From Paracoccaceae bacterium (GTDB taxonomy: Bacteria > Pseudomonadota > Alphaproteobacteria > Rhodobacterales > Rhodobacteraceae), in NCBI GenBank assembly GCA_024742835.1, contig JANSXS010000004.1:1-64000 (forward strand): a stretch of DNA of 64,000 nucleotides, written 5' to 3'. A program made the translations under genes and the position numbers. Below the pieces are notes generated by a model. That model ran no database searches. It worked only from the letters and a program-made list of their open reading frames with translations, and had not been told where the DNA came from. Below are positions 34,185 through 44,455 of the stretch, in pieces. Every line of letters starts with the position of its first letter. Within the stretch, counting starts at the first letter, position 1.

Positions 34185-34316
34185 TGGTACTCTCCAAGCC
34201 TTGGGGCATCCATGGCAAGATACGGTGCGCTTGTCCGATTTCAAGCGCTGCTGACGGTTTGGTGATATGCCGGAGCCTTGCGCGAAAAGCCTGTACCAGA
34301 GCCTTGCGCGAACGCT

Positions 34317-34865
34317 TTAGCGCCGGGCGCGCCCTGGCTCGGGTGGCGGGGCAGAGGGGGTCGAGATACCAAGACCACGCAGGCGCTTTGCTTCTTGGTC
34401 GGAATCCAGCCATTGCCGCCTGTAGGCATCGGTGTAGTCATCATTCGGGCCGATATTCAGGATATTTACCCGGCCATGTCTGCGCCGCGTTTCTGCATCC
34501 TCTTGGGCCAGTACCTGCCGGATGCCGTCTGTCACTCCGTAACGGCGTGCATGGTTCAGCAAGGCACCCTCCGAGGCCGAAACGCCCGCCACGATCAGCG
34601 CCGCAGGATTGCCGCCAAGCGCCGCGACTCCGTCGCTCAACGGTGCCTGGTCGGTGCGATTAGCCCCGCCCGGATTGGGCGCGGGCAGGGCGCTATAGCT
34701 TTCGGGTTGCGTCAGGGGCTTGCCGGGCACGATCGCGAATTCGTCCGGGCCATCGCCGGTATTCTTGAACCGTGTCAAGGTCACGTCGTCACCGCGCGAC
34801 CCGCAGGCCGAAAGGGCCAGCGCAGCGATCAAAAGAAGGGGTGTCCCGGGCAACTTCATTACCAT
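34317..34865 (-). CDS. DUF3035 lipoprotein
   Basis: A 182-residue predicted lipoprotein with lipobox LSAC (cysteine near residue 21) and the DUF3035 pattern DEFAIVPGKPL and NPGGANRTD. It is found next to lspA and the M16 pair in Rhodobacteraceae; role unknown. Start may be Met1 or Met3. The signal peptidase that would mature it is encoded immediately upstream. Confidence 0.82.
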   Translation of the reverse strand: MVMKLPGTPLLLIAALALSACGSRGDDVTLTRFKNTGDGPDEFAIVPGKPLTQPESYSALPAPNPGGANRTDQAPLSDGVAALGGNPAALIVAGVSASEGALLNHARRYGVTDGIRQVLAQEDAETRRRHGRVNILNIGPNDDYTDAYRRQWLDSDQEAKRLRGLGISTPSAPPPEPGRARR

Positions 34866-34917
34866 GCTCGCTTTCGCAATCCGATACAGCCCGACCTACC
34901 CCATAAGCCGGGCGAGG

Positions 34918-35388
34918 TCACGCAGGCTTTTTATCCGAGGTGAAGATTACCAGACCGAACGCGCCGACGAAAATCGAAATATCGGCGACGTTGAACGAGG
35001 TCGGGTTGGTGAAACCGCAACATGACATGTTGATGAAATCCGCCACCGCTCCATAGACGATACGGTCGATCACGTTGCCAAGCGCGCCGCCGATCAAAAG
35101 TCCGGCGGCGATTTTCTGCCAACGGCCCTGAGGGTCCGTCCAGACCCACCAGATCACCGCACCGACGATCACCACGGCCACGCCGATCCAGACCCACCGC
35201 ATCATCGGGTTGCCAGAGGCCAGAGCCCCGAAATTGATGCCCGTGTTCCACGCCATGCGCAGGTTCAGGAACGGCGGCCAGACATCAATTGCGAGCACCT
35301 GAGCCAGGTTCATCACGTGAACAACCCAATATTTGGTGACCTGGTCGATCACGAAGATGATCGTGGCGACCCAGAAGACGATACGCAT
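34918..35388 (-). CDS. lspA: lipoprotein signal peptidase LspA
   Basis: A 156-residue inner-membrane aspartyl protease that removes signal peptides from prolipoproteins. It has four hydrophobic helices and the catalytic aspartates in GNVIDR (Asp108) and FNVADI (Asp136), with the family motif NTGINFGAL. It follows purH by 54 bases on the same strand. Confidence 0.95.
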   Translation of the reverse strand: MRIVFWVATIIFVIDQVTKYWVVHVMNLAQVLAIDVWPPFLNLRMAWNTGINFGALASGNPMMRWVWIGVAVVIVGAVIWWVWTDPQGRWQKIAAGLLIGGALGNVIDRIVYGAVADFINMSCCGFTNPTSFNVADISIFVGAFGLVIFTSDKKPA

Positions 35389-35442
35389 CCTGCTCTCCTG
35401 TCCGGCCGGTCGTGTCGGCCTTGTTATCCTGTTTGCGGAATC

Positions 35443-37032
35443 TCAGTGCCGGAAATGGCGCATCCCGGTCAAGACCATGGCCAGACCGGCTTCGTCGGCG
35501 GCGCGGATCACGTCCTCGTCGCGCATCGACCCGCCGGGCTGGATCACCGCTGTCGCCCCGGCCTCGGCGGCGGTCAGCAGGCCATCGGCAAAGGGAAAGA
35601 ACGCATCCGATGCCACGACGCTGCCTTGCGTCAGCGGCGTCTCCAGCCCCAATTCCGCGGCCATGTCCTGCGCCTTGCGCGCGGCGATGCGGCAACTGTC
35701 CACCCGGCTCATCTGGCCCGCGCCCACGCCCACCGTCGCACCGTCCCTGACATAGACGATGGCGTTCGACTTGACGTGCTTGGCGACCTTCCACGCGAAC
35801 AGCATGTCGGCCAGTTCCCTGTCTGTCGGCGCGCGCCTGGTCACCACTTTCAGATCGTCGGGCCAGACCCGCCCGCTATCCTTGTCCTGCACCAGATACC
35901 CGCCAGAGACCTGCCGCAGCGTCAGCGCCGCCTCCACCGGATCGGCCAGCCCGTCGGTCAAAAGCAGACGCAGGTTCTTCTTCCTGGCAAAGATACTCAA
36001 GGCGGCCTCGTCGGCTCCGGGCGCGATCACCACTTCGGTGAAAATCGCGGCGATCTCTTCTGCCGTCTCGCCGTCGAGCGGTTGGTTGAGTGCAACAATC
36101 CCGCCAAAGGCCGAGGTCCGGTCGCAATCATAGGCAGCCTTGTAGGCCTCGGTAAGGCGCGCGCCACGCGCCACGCCGCAGGGATTGGCGTGCTTGATGA
36201 TGGCGCAGGCGGGGCCGTCTTCGGGGTCGAATTCGCTGACCAGCTCAAAGGCCGCGTCGGTGTCGTTTATGTTGTTGTAGCTCAGTTCCTTGCCCTGCAC
36301 CTGCCGCGCAGTGGCAACGCCTGGGCGCGCCGACCCATCGGTGTAGAACGCGGCGGCCTGGTGCGGGTTCTCGCCATAGCGCAGGGTTTGCGCCAGATGC
36401 CCCGCCACGGCGCGGCGGCGCGGGGCCGCGTCACCCAACGCGCCCGCCATCCATGTGGACACGGCGGCATCATAGGCCCCGGTGCGGGCATAGGCCGTCA
36501 GCGCCAGTTTCTGGCGAAACGCATAGGTGGTCTGGCCGTGATTGGCTTCCATTTCGGCCAGCAAGGGCTCGTAATCCTCCACATCCACGACAACGCTGAC
36601 AAAGGCGTGGTTCTTGGCCGCGGCGCGGATCATGGCTGGTCCGCCGATGTCGATATTCTCGATGCAGGCGTCATAATCGCCGCCCTTGGCAACCGTTTCC
36701 TCGAACGGGTAAAGGTTCACCACCAGAAGGTCGATCGGGCCGATGCCGTGCTCTTGCATGGCGGACAGGTGGTCGTCCTTGTCGCGCAGCGCCAGCAGTC
36801 CGCCATGGACCATCGGGTGCAGCGTCTTCACGCGCCCGTCCATCATTTCCGGGAATTGCGTGATCTCGGCCACGTCACGCACCGTCAGCCCGGCTTCGCG
36901 CAGCGCGCGGGCGGTGCCGCCCGTCGACAAAAGCTCGATCCCCCGCTCGGCAAGGGCCCGGCCCAGATCGGTCAGCCCGGTCTTGTCGGATACGGAAAGA
37001 AGCGCGCGGCGCACGGGGGCGAGATCGGTCAT
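35443..37032 (-). CDS. purH: AICAR transformylase/IMP cyclohydrolase PurH
   Basis: A 529-residue bifunctional enzyme for the last two steps of IMP synthesis. The N-terminal MGS-like cyclohydrolase domain ([29 protein letters not shown]) is followed by the AICAR transformylase domain ([29 protein letters not shown]). Full length. Cytoplasmic. Confidence 0.97.
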   Translation of the reverse strand: MTDLAPVRRALLSVSDKTGLTDLGRALAERGIELLSTGGTARALREAGLTVRDVAEITQFPEMMDGRVKTLHPMVHGGLLALRDKDDHLSAMQEHGIGPIDLLVVNLYPFEETVAKGGDYDACIENIDIGGPAMIRAAAKNHAFVSVVVDVEDYEPLLAEMEANHGQTTYAFRQKLALTAYARTGAYDAAVSTWMAGALGDAAPRRRAVAGHLAQTLRYGENPHQAAAFYTDGSARPGVATARQVQGKELSYNNINDTDAAFELVSEFDPEDGPACAIIKHANPCGVARGARLTEAYKAAYDCDRTSAFGGIVALNQPLDGETAEEIAAIFTEVVIAPGADEAALSIFARKKNLRLLLTDGLADPVEAALTLRQVSGGYLVQDKDSGRVWPDDLKVVTRRAPTDRELADMLFAWKVAKHVKSNAIVYVRDGATVGVGAGQMSRVDSCRIAARKAQDMAAELGLETPLTQGSVVASDAFFPFADGLLTAAEAGATAVIQPGGSMRDEDVIRAADEAGLAMVLTGMRHFRH

Positions 37033-37066
37033 GGGGCAGCTGTCCTTGGTCTGGCGAATGGTCGTT

Positions 37067-38809
37067 TCAGGTCGCGGTCACCGGGCTGCGCCCGTCCTCG
37101 GCCATGTCGCGCACGCCGATGGGCGTTTCGGCGGGCTTGGCCAGTGACCATCTTGTGCGCGTCGCATACTCCATCGCGCGCCCGGAGAGAACGATTTGTT
37201 TGGTCGCACGGGGCTTGAGACGGTTTTTTTCAAGATAGACACTGGGCTCGATGCTCAGCCGGGCAAAGCGATCCGCCCGAAAGATCCAGATCTCCCCGGA
37301 TTTGAGCGCCAGCGAAACCGCGCTGCCCCCCAGATCAAGCGCGGCATCCACATCCGGATGCAGATGAAAGCGGATGTCAAAGTCTAGCCCCTTCAGCGTC
37401 ACCCGGTCCAGCGCCTGATCGAACCGCGCCTTGGCCGCGTCATCAAGCGCCAGCAGCATGTCCTCGCCGGCCAGCCCGCGCCCATCCGTCGTCAGCTCCA
37501 GTTTGCGCACATGGGTCAGCCCGAAGCCCGAGACATAGCCATCATGCCCACCCTCGAAGGCATGTGCGTCGGGCGTGCTGCTCAGGCGGATGGGCACCGC
37601 GCCGGGGGTCGCCATGAGCCGGTCGCGATCGCGGGCGGCGGCCCCCAGACGGCTGCTTGACTGACCGCAGAGTGTCAGGGTGGAATGGGACGGCGTCGCC
37701 CGCCCGGCGCGGCGCCAGTCGGCCCCGAAACTCTTGCCCCCCCCGCAATTCACGATAAGCGGCCTGCGCCCGGATGTCAGCTCGAACGCCAGTGTCGAGG
37801 CATGTGCGCTTCCCGAGGCGTCACCCGAAGGGGGCGATGAGGCGTCAACGATCACAGAGCTGCGCCCCCCGCCCAGCCGGGCAAAGCCCATCGCAAGCCC
37901 GTCCGATTTGCGGGCCTTCATGCCGCTGGCGGCAAGTGCGGCGTCAAGCCGGCCCTCCAGACCGCGCCCGCCGCCGTGAAACCGTGCCAGCCCGCCATCC
38001 GCATGGCGCAGCGCGCGCAGGGTCGGGCCGATCCGTTCAATCGCCGCCCAATGCGCCTCCTTGGGGCTTTGCCCGCTTTCCGAAAGCGCCACGGCGGCCC
38101 ATGTCAGCAGCGTGAACACCTCCAGAAGGTCTTCGGGATTTCGCGTCGGGATACCGCCCTGCGCGTCGATCTGATGACTGCATTCACGCGCCAAAGCGGT
38201 CGCGGCGGGTGTCACATGGTGCGACATGCCTTCCAGCGACAGCCCGGCATAGACCAGCCCGGTCAGCGCCTCGAACCGGGCCAATCCCGGCGCAGTGGCA
38301 TGCCAACGCCGCGACAGAAACACCGTCTGCTGCGCCAGCGCCCGGTAGAAAACATCGCTTTGGGCGCGGTCCTGCCCGGCCAGCAGGAAAATCGCGTGGT
38401 TGATCCAGCGGATCATCCGCCGCCCGGCCAGATCGGGGGTCCAGCCTGGCCCCTTGCCGCCACCAAAGCGCGCGATCCACTCCCAAAGCCATACCTGTGC
38501 CATCTGACGTGCCGGGCGATCACCGGCCGCGGCCAGATCGTCAAGCCAACCGAACCCGTGCAGTTCCGCGGCAAAGGTCGGGTCCGGCGCAGGCAAATCC
38601 CAAAGCGACGCGTCGGGCTGCCGGATCAGGCTGCCATTGAACTGGAAATTCCCGGCGCATAACTGCCGCCCGCGCGCAAAGCTGCCGATGGTGCGCGGCT
38701 CTGGATGCGACACAAACGCTGTCGCGGGAGGCGACAGGGCCGCGCGCCGCGCGGCAAAGCGATTGACAAGGCGCGTTACCCGCGCGGAAAACTCATCTTT
38801 TCTGGGCAT
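37067..38809 (-). CDS. heparinase II/III-like protein
   Basis: 580 residues from ATG 38809 (GAGG upstream; a longer version from 38875 is possible). The helical N-terminal half ([28 protein letters not shown]) resembles the alginate-lyase-like toroid, and the C-terminal part carries [12 protein letters not shown] and FHLHPDV, matching the heparinase II/III domain common beside purH and rsmB in Rhodobacteraceae. No signal peptide is obvious. The polysaccharide substrate is unknown. Confidence 0.85.
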   Translation of the reverse strand: MPRKDEFSARVTRLVNRFAARRAALSPPATAFVSHPEPRTIGSFARGRQLCAGNFQFNGSLIRQPDASLWDLPAPDPTFAAELHGFGWLDDLAAAGDRPARQMAQVWLWEWIARFGGGKGPGWTPDLAGRRMIRWINHAIFLLAGQDRAQSDVFYRALAQQTVFLSRRWHATAPGLARFEALTGLVYAGLSLEGMSHHVTPAATALARECSHQIDAQGGIPTRNPEDLLEVFTLLTWAAVALSESGQSPKEAHWAAIERIGPTLRALRHADGGLARFHGGGRGLEGRLDAALAASGMKARKSDGLAMGFARLGGGRSSVIVDASSPPSGDASGSAHASTLAFELTSGRRPLIVNCGGGKSFGADWRRAGRATPSHSTLTLCGQSSSRLGAAARDRDRLMATPGAVPIRLSSTPDAHAFEGGHDGYVSGFGLTHVRKLELTTDGRGLAGEDMLLALDDAAKARFDQALDRVTLKGLDFDIRFHLHPDVDAALDLGGSAVSLALKSGEIWIFRADRFARLSIEPSVYLEKNRLKPRATKQIVLSGRAMEYATRTRWSLAKPAETPIGVRDMAEDGRSPVTAT

Positions 38810-38896
38810 CGTTCCCGACCTCAACACGCTCTTTCCGGCGTTTTGCGCGTCAGTGTAGCGTGCCGCGCCCGTCAAGTCACCGACGGAATGCGGCTC

Positions 38897-40168
38897 TCAG
38901 GCGTTCTTGCGCAGGCAGGCCATGTAAAACCCGTCCATGCCGCCGCTTTGGGCCCAGTAATCGGGCCGTAGCCGCAAGCCGCCCTCTTGGGTCAGCCAGC
39001 TCTCCGAAAGGCCCGGCAGGTCGAAGGCCGCCGGATCGGATCGCAGGCCGGGATGCCGGGCCAACGCCTCTTCGATCTGGACCTCGCCCTCGTCCGGCAA
39101 CAAAGAGCACGTGCAAAACACCAGCCGCCCCCCCGGTGCCAGCAGTCCAAGCGCGTGGTCCAGCATGGCGGCTTGCAACGTGATCAGCTCTGATATCCCT
39201 GCTCCGTCGCGGGCATGTGGCAGATCGGGGTGCCGCCGGATCGTGCCGGTGGCCGAGCAGGGCGCATCAAGCAAAATGGCGTCATGGCCGCCCTCGCTGA
39301 AATCGAAGACATCCATCACGCGGCAATCGGCGTTCAGCCCTGCGCGGGCCAGGTTCTCGGCAACCCGCGCCATGCGCTTTTCGCTGATGTCCAGCGCCGT
39401 CACCTCGGCCCCGGCGGCGGCGATCTGCATCGTCTTGCCGCCCGGTGCCGCACAAAGATCAAGCACGCGTTCGCCCGGCTTTAGGGCCAGCCCCCGCACC
39501 GGCAACGCCGCGGCGGCGTCCTGCACCCACCAGTCACCCCTGTCAAAGCCGGGCAGGGCGGAAACCTGCCCTGCCTTTTCCAGTCGTACTGATCCTGTGG
39601 GCAACAACGTGCCGCCTGTGGCCTGCGCCACGGCCCCGGCATCGGATTTCGCCGTCAGGTCCAGTGGTGCACCGGCAAAATGGGCCTTTTCCATCGCCGT
39701 CACCGCCCCGCTGCCCCAGGCCGCGACCAGCGGGTCGCGCAACCATTGTGGCAGGCGCGGCACGCGCAGATCGTGCCAGGGGCGCGCGCCCCCATCCGCC
39801 ATCTGGCGCAACACAGCGTTGACCATCCCCTTGAGCCGCTTGTAATGTGGATGCGTCGCGACAAGCCCCACGCATTCGCTGACAATCCCATGCGCGTCGC
39901 CGCCCATGGCCAGCTCCACCGTGCCAAGCCGCAGAATATTCATCACGTGAAGCTGCGGGGATTTCCGCAGCTGCCGCGACAAAAGCCGGTCCGCCCGGTC
40001 AAGCCCCCGCAGCGTGTCCAGGGCCAGCCGCAACGCGCGCGCCCGGTCATGTGGGGCCAGCGGTTCAAGCTGCCCGTGCAGGTCGCCCAGAAGCCGCCCT
40101 TCGCCCAGAACCTTGTCAAGCAAAAGCACCGCGGCGCGGCGCGCGGAAGAAGTGGGCGAGGCGGGCAT
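38897..40168 (-). CDS. rsmB: 16S rRNA m5C methyltransferase RsmB
   Basis: 423 residues: NusB-like RNA-binding N-terminus, then a Rossmann methyltransferase with SAM motif LDLCAAPGGKT and catalytic motif DAPCSATGTIRRHPD, and a second catalytic cysteine region FCTCSLLPDEGE. It methylates C967 of 16S rRNA in E. coli. Full length. Confidence 0.92.
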   Translation of the reverse strand: MPASPTSSARRAAVLLLDKVLGEGRLLGDLHGQLEPLAPHDRARALRLALDTLRGLDRADRLLSRQLRKSPQLHVMNILRLGTVELAMGGDAHGIVSECVGLVATHPHYKRLKGMVNAVLRQMADGGARPWHDLRVPRLPQWLRDPLVAAWGSGAVTAMEKAHFAGAPLDLTAKSDAGAVAQATGGTLLPTGSVRLEKAGQVSALPGFDRGDWWVQDAAAALPVRGLALKPGERVLDLCAAPGGKTMQIAAAGAEVTALDISEKRMARVAENLARAGLNADCRVMDVFDFSEGGHDAILLDAPCSATGTIRRHPDLPHARDGAGISELITLQAAMLDHALGLLAPGGRLVFCTCSLLPDEGEVQIEEALARHPGLRSDPAAFDLPGLSESWLTQEGGLRLRPDYWAQSGGMDGFYMACLRKNA

Positions 40169-40245
40169 GACAGGCTTTCTTGGTTTTTGCTCAACGCAGG
40201 CATATATCAGGGGCAGGTGACCAAGACCAGAGGATCAGATCACAG

Positions 40246-40425
40246 ATGACGGATGACCGCAAAGACCTGCCCGCCGCAGCTGTCAGGGCCTTGGCCGAAG
40301 CCGAAGAGCGCCGCAAGAAGGCGCAGGAGCCTGACCTGCCCAAAGAGCTTGGCGGCCGGAGCGAAGGGCTGGAGCCGGTGCGCTACGGCGATTGGGAGAA
40401 AAAGGGGATTGCGATAGATTTCTGA
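40246..40425 (+). CDS. DUF1674 protein (SdhAF4-type assembly factor)
   Basis: 59 residues from ATG 40246. The C-terminal signature PVRYGDWEKKGIAIDF defines the DUF1674/SDHAF4 family, whose members help mature the flavoprotein subunit of succinate dehydrogenase. A longer in-frame start at 40180 would lie in the rsmB upstream region and is less likely. Divergent from rsmB. Confidence 0.88.
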   Translation: MTDDRKDLPAAAVRALAEAEERRKKAQEPDLPKELGGRSEGLEPVRYGDWEKKGIAIDF

Positions 40426-40464
40426 CCCTGCGCGGCAATGCCGCGATGTCGCATGTGCGCGCGA

Positions 40465-40818
40465 TCACCGCAGGACCAGATCGGCGTATTGTCCCGTTCC
40501 CCGGTCGGATACAAAGCGTATCGTGCGCCCGTCAATCTGAACGGCCTGGCAGTTGGCCCCCAGATCGCGCTCACCCCAGAAAAGATCCCTGCAAAAATAG
40601 CCGCCATTCCATTGCCATGCGCCGGTCACATTTCGGCCAAAGGCGCGGCCGGCGATCTTCCCCGACGGTGTGACCACAAGGTTGATCCCCAGCCGCGTGA
40701 GTGTCTTGTCAGAAATCAGGGCTACGAAACGATCCCGGCTTTCAACCGGGTCGAACCCGTCGGCCAGGATGGGCGAAGCCGCCAAAACCGTGGCGCATAC
40801 GAAACATGCAAAGCGCAT
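40465..40818 (-). CDS. small exported protein of unknown function
   Basis: 117 residues with a signal peptide (1-19, ILA|DG). The mature part (KTLTRLGINLVVTP, GYFCRDLFWGERDLGANC) has two cysteines that could form a disulphide and appears to be a beta-rich small domain. Similar proteins beside dapB in Rhodobacteraceae sometimes carry a misleading dihydrodipicolinate reductase label. Role unknown. Confidence 0.7.
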   Translation of the reverse strand: MRFACFVCATVLAASPILADGFDPVESRDRFVALISDKTLTRLGINLVVTPSGKIAGRAFGRNVTGAWQWNGGYFCRDLFWGERDLGANCQAVQIDGRTIRFVSDRGTGQYADLVLR

Positions 40819-40872
40819 TGCTGCGTCTCCTTCTGAACTATTCTAGGATTACGCAGAACCGCACCGTCCGGT

Positions 40873-41691
40873 TCAGTTTTCGCTCAGTCCCAGAACATCC
40901 AGCATGGAATATTCGCCCGGTTTGCGCCCCTGCCCCCAAAGCGCCGCCTTCAGCGCGCCGCGCGCGAATACCGCGCGATCGGTGGCGACATGGCGCAGGG
41001 TGATGCGCTCTCCGGTGGCGGCGAACAGCACGTCATGTTCGCCCACGATGTCGCCGCCGCGAATGGCGTGAAATCCGATATCGCCACGGGTGCGCTTGCC
41101 GGTCATGCCGTCGCGGCCCCGGTCGCTTACCGCATCAAGTGCCACACCGCGCCCGCGGGCGGCGGCCTCGCCCAGCATCAGCGCGGTGCCCGAAGGCGCG
41201 TCGACCTTCTGGTTGTGATGCGCCTCGATCACCTCGATATCGAAATCCTCGTCCAGCGCGCGCGCAACCTTCTGCGTCAGTTGAACCAGAAGGTTGACCC
41301 CAAGGCTCATGTTGCCAGCCCGAACGATCGTGGCATGGCGCGCGGCGGCGGCGATGGCGGCCAGATCGTCCTCGGTCATGCCGGTGGTCCCGATCACATG
41401 CACACAGCGCGCCTGCGCGGCCAGCCCGGCAAATGCCACCGTCGCGGCGGGAGAGGTAAAGTCAAGCACCGCATGTGCTGGTGCAATTGCCGCCAGCGCG
41501 TCATCCGTCACGGTTACACCGATCCCGGCACCGCCCATCGCAACGCCCAGATCCTGCCCGATCCAGTCATGCCCGGCGCGTTCCACTGCCCCGATCAACC
41601 GCGCCTTGCCCGAGGCGCGCACCGTCTCGATCAGCATACGCCCCATGCGCCCCGATGCGCCCGTGACCACGATACCCGGCAGATCCGACAT
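40873..41691 (-). CDS. dapB: 4-hydroxy-tetrahydrodipicolinate reductase DapB
   Basis: 272 residues; NAD(P)H-dependent enzyme of lysine and diaminopimelate synthesis. It has the nucleotide-binding GASGRMGRM at the N-terminus and the signature [16 protein letters not shown], with catalytic His and Lys. The start at 41691 is chosen because AGGGGAAG precedes it; a start 45 bases upstream lacks support. Confidence 0.96.
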   Translation of the reverse strand: MSDLPGIVVTGASGRMGRMLIETVRASGKARLIGAVERAGHDWIGQDLGVAMGGAGIGVTVTDDALAAIAPAHAVLDFTSPAATVAFAGLAAQARCVHVIGTTGMTEDDLAAIAAAARHATIVRAGNMSLGVNLLVQLTQKVARALDEDFDIEVIEAHHNQKVDAPSGTALMLGEAAARGRGVALDAVSDRGRDGMTGKRTRGDIGFHAIRGGDIVGEHDVLFAATGERITLRHVATDRAVFARGALKAALWGQGRKPGEYSMLDVLGLSEN

Positions 41692-41767
41692 GCGCTTCCC
41701 CTTTTGCTTGTGCGCGCCTTGCATAGCCCGCCGCACGCGCCCTCGACAATGCCGAATTGGTCCCTGT

Positions 41768-41812
41768 CTTCATCTGGCACCAAATACCTCGGGGCAAGGG
41801 GCAGCGCCCCTT
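41768..41812. repeat. CTTCATCTGGC...ATACCTCGGGG motif with hairpin, copy 2
   Basis: CTTCATCTGGC and AAATACCTCGGGG followed by hairpin AAGGGG/CCCCTT around loop CAGCG (41796-41812), matching copy 1 at 31328. It lies between dapB and cydB on the minus strand and may end cydB-side transcription. Confidence 0.6.
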
Positions 41813-41856
41813 TGAAAAATCATGTGTGGCGCAGCCACGCCGCTGGATGACCGGCC

Positions 41857-42867
41857 TCAGTCGTACCGAAGCTCGGTCGCCTTGCCGCGAAAGATGACAT
41901 AGGACAGCACCGTGTACCCGGCGATCACCGGCAGCACGAAGACCGTGCCGATCAGGATGATGAACAGGCTTTCCGGGGCGCTGGCCGCGTCATAGATCGT
42001 CAGCCGCTCGGGGACCACATAGGGATAAAACGAATAGGCCATCCCCAGATAGCCAAGCGTGAACAGCGCCACCGTCAACGCAAAGGGCAACCATGACAGC
42101 CGGTCCCCGACAAGCGGCATGTTGCGCAGCAACAGCCACAGCGCGACGATCAGCAGGCCCGACATCAGGGGCAGCGGGGCCAGCAGGAAGATCTCCGGCA
42201 CCGAAATCCACTTGTCCATGATACGCGGGCTGACAATCGGTGAGGCGACCGACACCGCGCCCAGACCCACAACCACGCCCCACAATCCGCGCCGCGCCTG
42301 CCGGATCGCTTTGGCCTGCAACGCGCCCTCTGTCTTGAAGATCAGCCATCCCGCCCCGATGAACGAATACGCCACCGTCAGCGCCAATGCGGTGAGCGAC
42401 GCGAAGGCCAGCGTGAACAGCGTCATCTCCAGCCCCATGATATACATCCCCAGCATGAAACCCTGCGACAGGGAGGCCATCAGGCTGCCCGCGCAGAACG
42501 CGCGGTCCCAGCCGGGCTTGTGCGCCGGGCGCGCCTTGGCGCGGAAATCGAACGCCACGCCGCGCAGGATCAGCCCGATCAGCATGATCGCCACCGGCAG
42601 GTAAAGCGCCGTCAGGATCATCCCATGCGCCGCCGGGAACGCGACCAGCAGGATGCCGATGGCCAGCACCAGCCATGTCTCGTTGGCGTCCCAGAAAGGC
42701 CCGATCGAGGCGATCATGCGGTCTTTCTCCTGCTCGTCGGCAAAGGGAAACAGCGCGCCCACGCCCAGATCGTAGCCATCAAGGCAGACATAGACGAGGA
42801 TCGACACGCCCATCAGCGCAGCGAAAGCGACGGGCAGCCAAAGCTCGGGGGGGCCGAAAAGATCCAT
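41857..42867 (-). CDS. cydB: cytochrome bd oxidase subunit II (CioB/CydB)
   Basis: A 336-residue integral membrane protein with eight or more hydrophobic helices. N-terminal motif LVYVCLDGYDLGVGALFPF and PFWDANETWLV are diagnostic of CydB. The start at MDLFGP (42867) lies four bases after the cydA stop; a longer frame upstream overlaps cydA. It forms the quinol oxidase with the next gene. Confidence 0.94.
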   Translation of the reverse strand: MDLFGPPELWLPVAFAALMGVSILVYVCLDGYDLGVGALFPFADEQEKDRMIASIGPFWDANETWLVLAIGILLVAFPAAHGMILTALYLPVAIMLIGLILRGVAFDFRAKARPAHKPGWDRAFCAGSLMASLSQGFMLGMYIMGLEMTLFTLAFASLTALALTVAYSFIGAGWLIFKTEGALQAKAIRQARRGLWGVVVGLGAVSVASPIVSPRIMDKWISVPEIFLLAPLPLMSGLLIVALWLLLRNMPLVGDRLSWLPFALTVALFTLGYLGMAYSFYPYVVPERLTIYDAASAPESLFIILIGTVFVLPVIAGYTVLSYVIFRGKATELRYD

Positions 42868-42871
42868 CGCT

Positions 42872-44248
42872 CTATTCCGCCGGGATGGGGTTGAGACCCG
42901 TGCGGCGCGGGTCTGGACGCGGTGTGGCGCTGCCGGATTTACGGGCAAGATGGAACAGCACCCCGATATAGGCCGCCAGCAGCACCGCGTAGACCGCAAG
43001 ATACATCGCCAGCGTTGTGGCCACCATCGGCGCGGGCACATCGGCCACGGCCTGTTCGGTTGTCATCAGCCCGGTCACCAGCCACGGCTGGCGACCGATC
43101 TCTGTCGTGTACCAGCCCGCCAGCGTGGCGACCCAGCCAGAAAAGGTCATCGGCACCAGCGCCAACAGTATCGGGCGCGGCAGCGCGTCTGCCCCGCGGC
43201 GTCGCCACGTCATCAGCCCGATCGCCACCCAGCTCAGCGCAAGCATGGCTACGCCGGTGCCCACCATGACCCGGAACGCATAGAAAACAGGGGCCACCGG
43301 CGGGTGCAGCACCTCGCCCTCCTCGGTGATAAAATCATTCAACCCCGGTACAACGCCCTCCGCCTTGTGCGTCAGGATCAGCGACGCGCCATTGGGAATG
43401 GCGATCGCGGCGCGGTTCTCGCGCGCCGCCTCATCCGGCAGCGCGAACAGCAGCAGCGGCACGTTGCCCCCGGTGTCCCAGTTGCCTTCCATGGCCGCGA
43501 CCTTGGCGGGCTGGTGTTCCAGCGTGTTCAGCCCATGAAGATCCCCCATCAGGATCTGCACCGGCATCAGGATCGCGCCCAGCCCAAGCCCGGTGACCAG
43601 CGACAGGCGCACCTCGTCCGACCGGTTGTCGCGCAGCCAGCGATAGGCCGACAGCCCCGCCAGCAGGAACGCGACCGTCAGCCCGCTGGCCAACAGCATA
43701 TGTGCCAGACGATATGGCATCGACGGGTTGAAGATGATCGCAAACCAGTCGGTGGCATGGGCAACGCCGTCGCGCATCTCGTATCCAGCGGGCGTGTGCA
43801 TCCAGCTTGACAGCACAAGGATCCAGAAGGCCGACATGGTCGTGCCGAACGCCACGAGAAAGGTGGCCAGCGTATGCAGCCAGCCCGGCACGCGCGAAAA
43901 ACCGAACAACATGATCCCAAGGAACACCGCTTCGAGGAAAAAGGCGGTCAGCACCTCGTAGGCCAGAAGCGGCCCGGCGATATTGCCCACCGTTTCCATG
44001 AAGCCCGGCCAGTTGGTGCCGAACTGGAACGACATGGTGATGCCAGACACCACGCCCATCGCAAAGCTGAGCGCAAAGATCTTTACCCAGAACCGATAGG
44101 CCTGCATCCATCTTTCCGCGCCGCTACGGGCGAAGCGCAGTTTGAAATACAAAAGCATCCACCCCAAGGCGATGGTGATCGTCGGGAAGAGAATGTGGAA
44201 CGAGATATTCGCACCGAACTGGATGCGCGAAAACAGGAGCGTGTCCAT
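42872..44248 (-). CDS. cydA: cytochrome bd oxidase subunit I (CioA/CydA, short Q-loop)
   Basis: A 458-residue haem-bearing subunit of the high-affinity quinol oxidase. It has haem-ligand region FHILFPT near residue 18, the GRQPWLV motif, and a short Q-loop, indicating the cyanide-insensitive CIO subgroup rather than the long E. coli type. First gene of the operon; no cydDC or cydX is seen in the window. Confidence 0.94.
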   Translation of the reverse strand: MDTLLFSRIQFGANISFHILFPTITIALGWMLLYFKLRFARSGAERWMQAYRFWVKIFALSFAMGVVSGITMSFQFGTNWPGFMETVGNIAGPLLAYEVLTAFFLEAVFLGIMLFGFSRVPGWLHTLATFLVAFGTTMSAFWILVLSSWMHTPAGYEMRDGVAHATDWFAIIFNPSMPYRLAHMLLASGLTVAFLLAGLSAYRWLRDNRSDEVRLSLVTGLGLGAILMPVQILMGDLHGLNTLEHQPAKVAAMEGNWDTGGNVPLLLFALPDEAARENRAAIAIPNGASLILTHKAEGVVPGLNDFITEEGEVLHPPVAPVFYAFRVMVGTGVAMLALSWVAIGLMTWRRRGADALPRPILLALVPMTFSGWVATLAGWYTTEIGRQPWLVTGLMTTEQAVADVPAPMVATTLAMYLAVYAVLLAAYIGVLFHLARKSGSATPRPDPRRTGLNPIPAE

Positions 44249-44455
44249 GACACCTTTCTTTCTATGCCGGGATTTTTGTTCGCTTCAGCAAGAACATAGG
44301 GACCGGCGCGCGCATTCTCAGATCCTTGCGACCGTTAACCGCAGTAAATCTGTCAGGTTTTGGCGGCTGCTGTGGCGCTGCTCGGGGGAACCAATCCCAA
44401 CCTGCGGCGTTTGCTTGCGAAGACACTGCAATCGACCCTAACCAAGGAGGCCGCG

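Noticed and set aside
34260-34320. Possible degenerate half-copy of the palindromic element (GCGCGAAAAGCCTG, GCGCGAACGCTTTAG)
   Set aside because: Only short stretches resemble the right hairpin; not enough to call a sixth copy.
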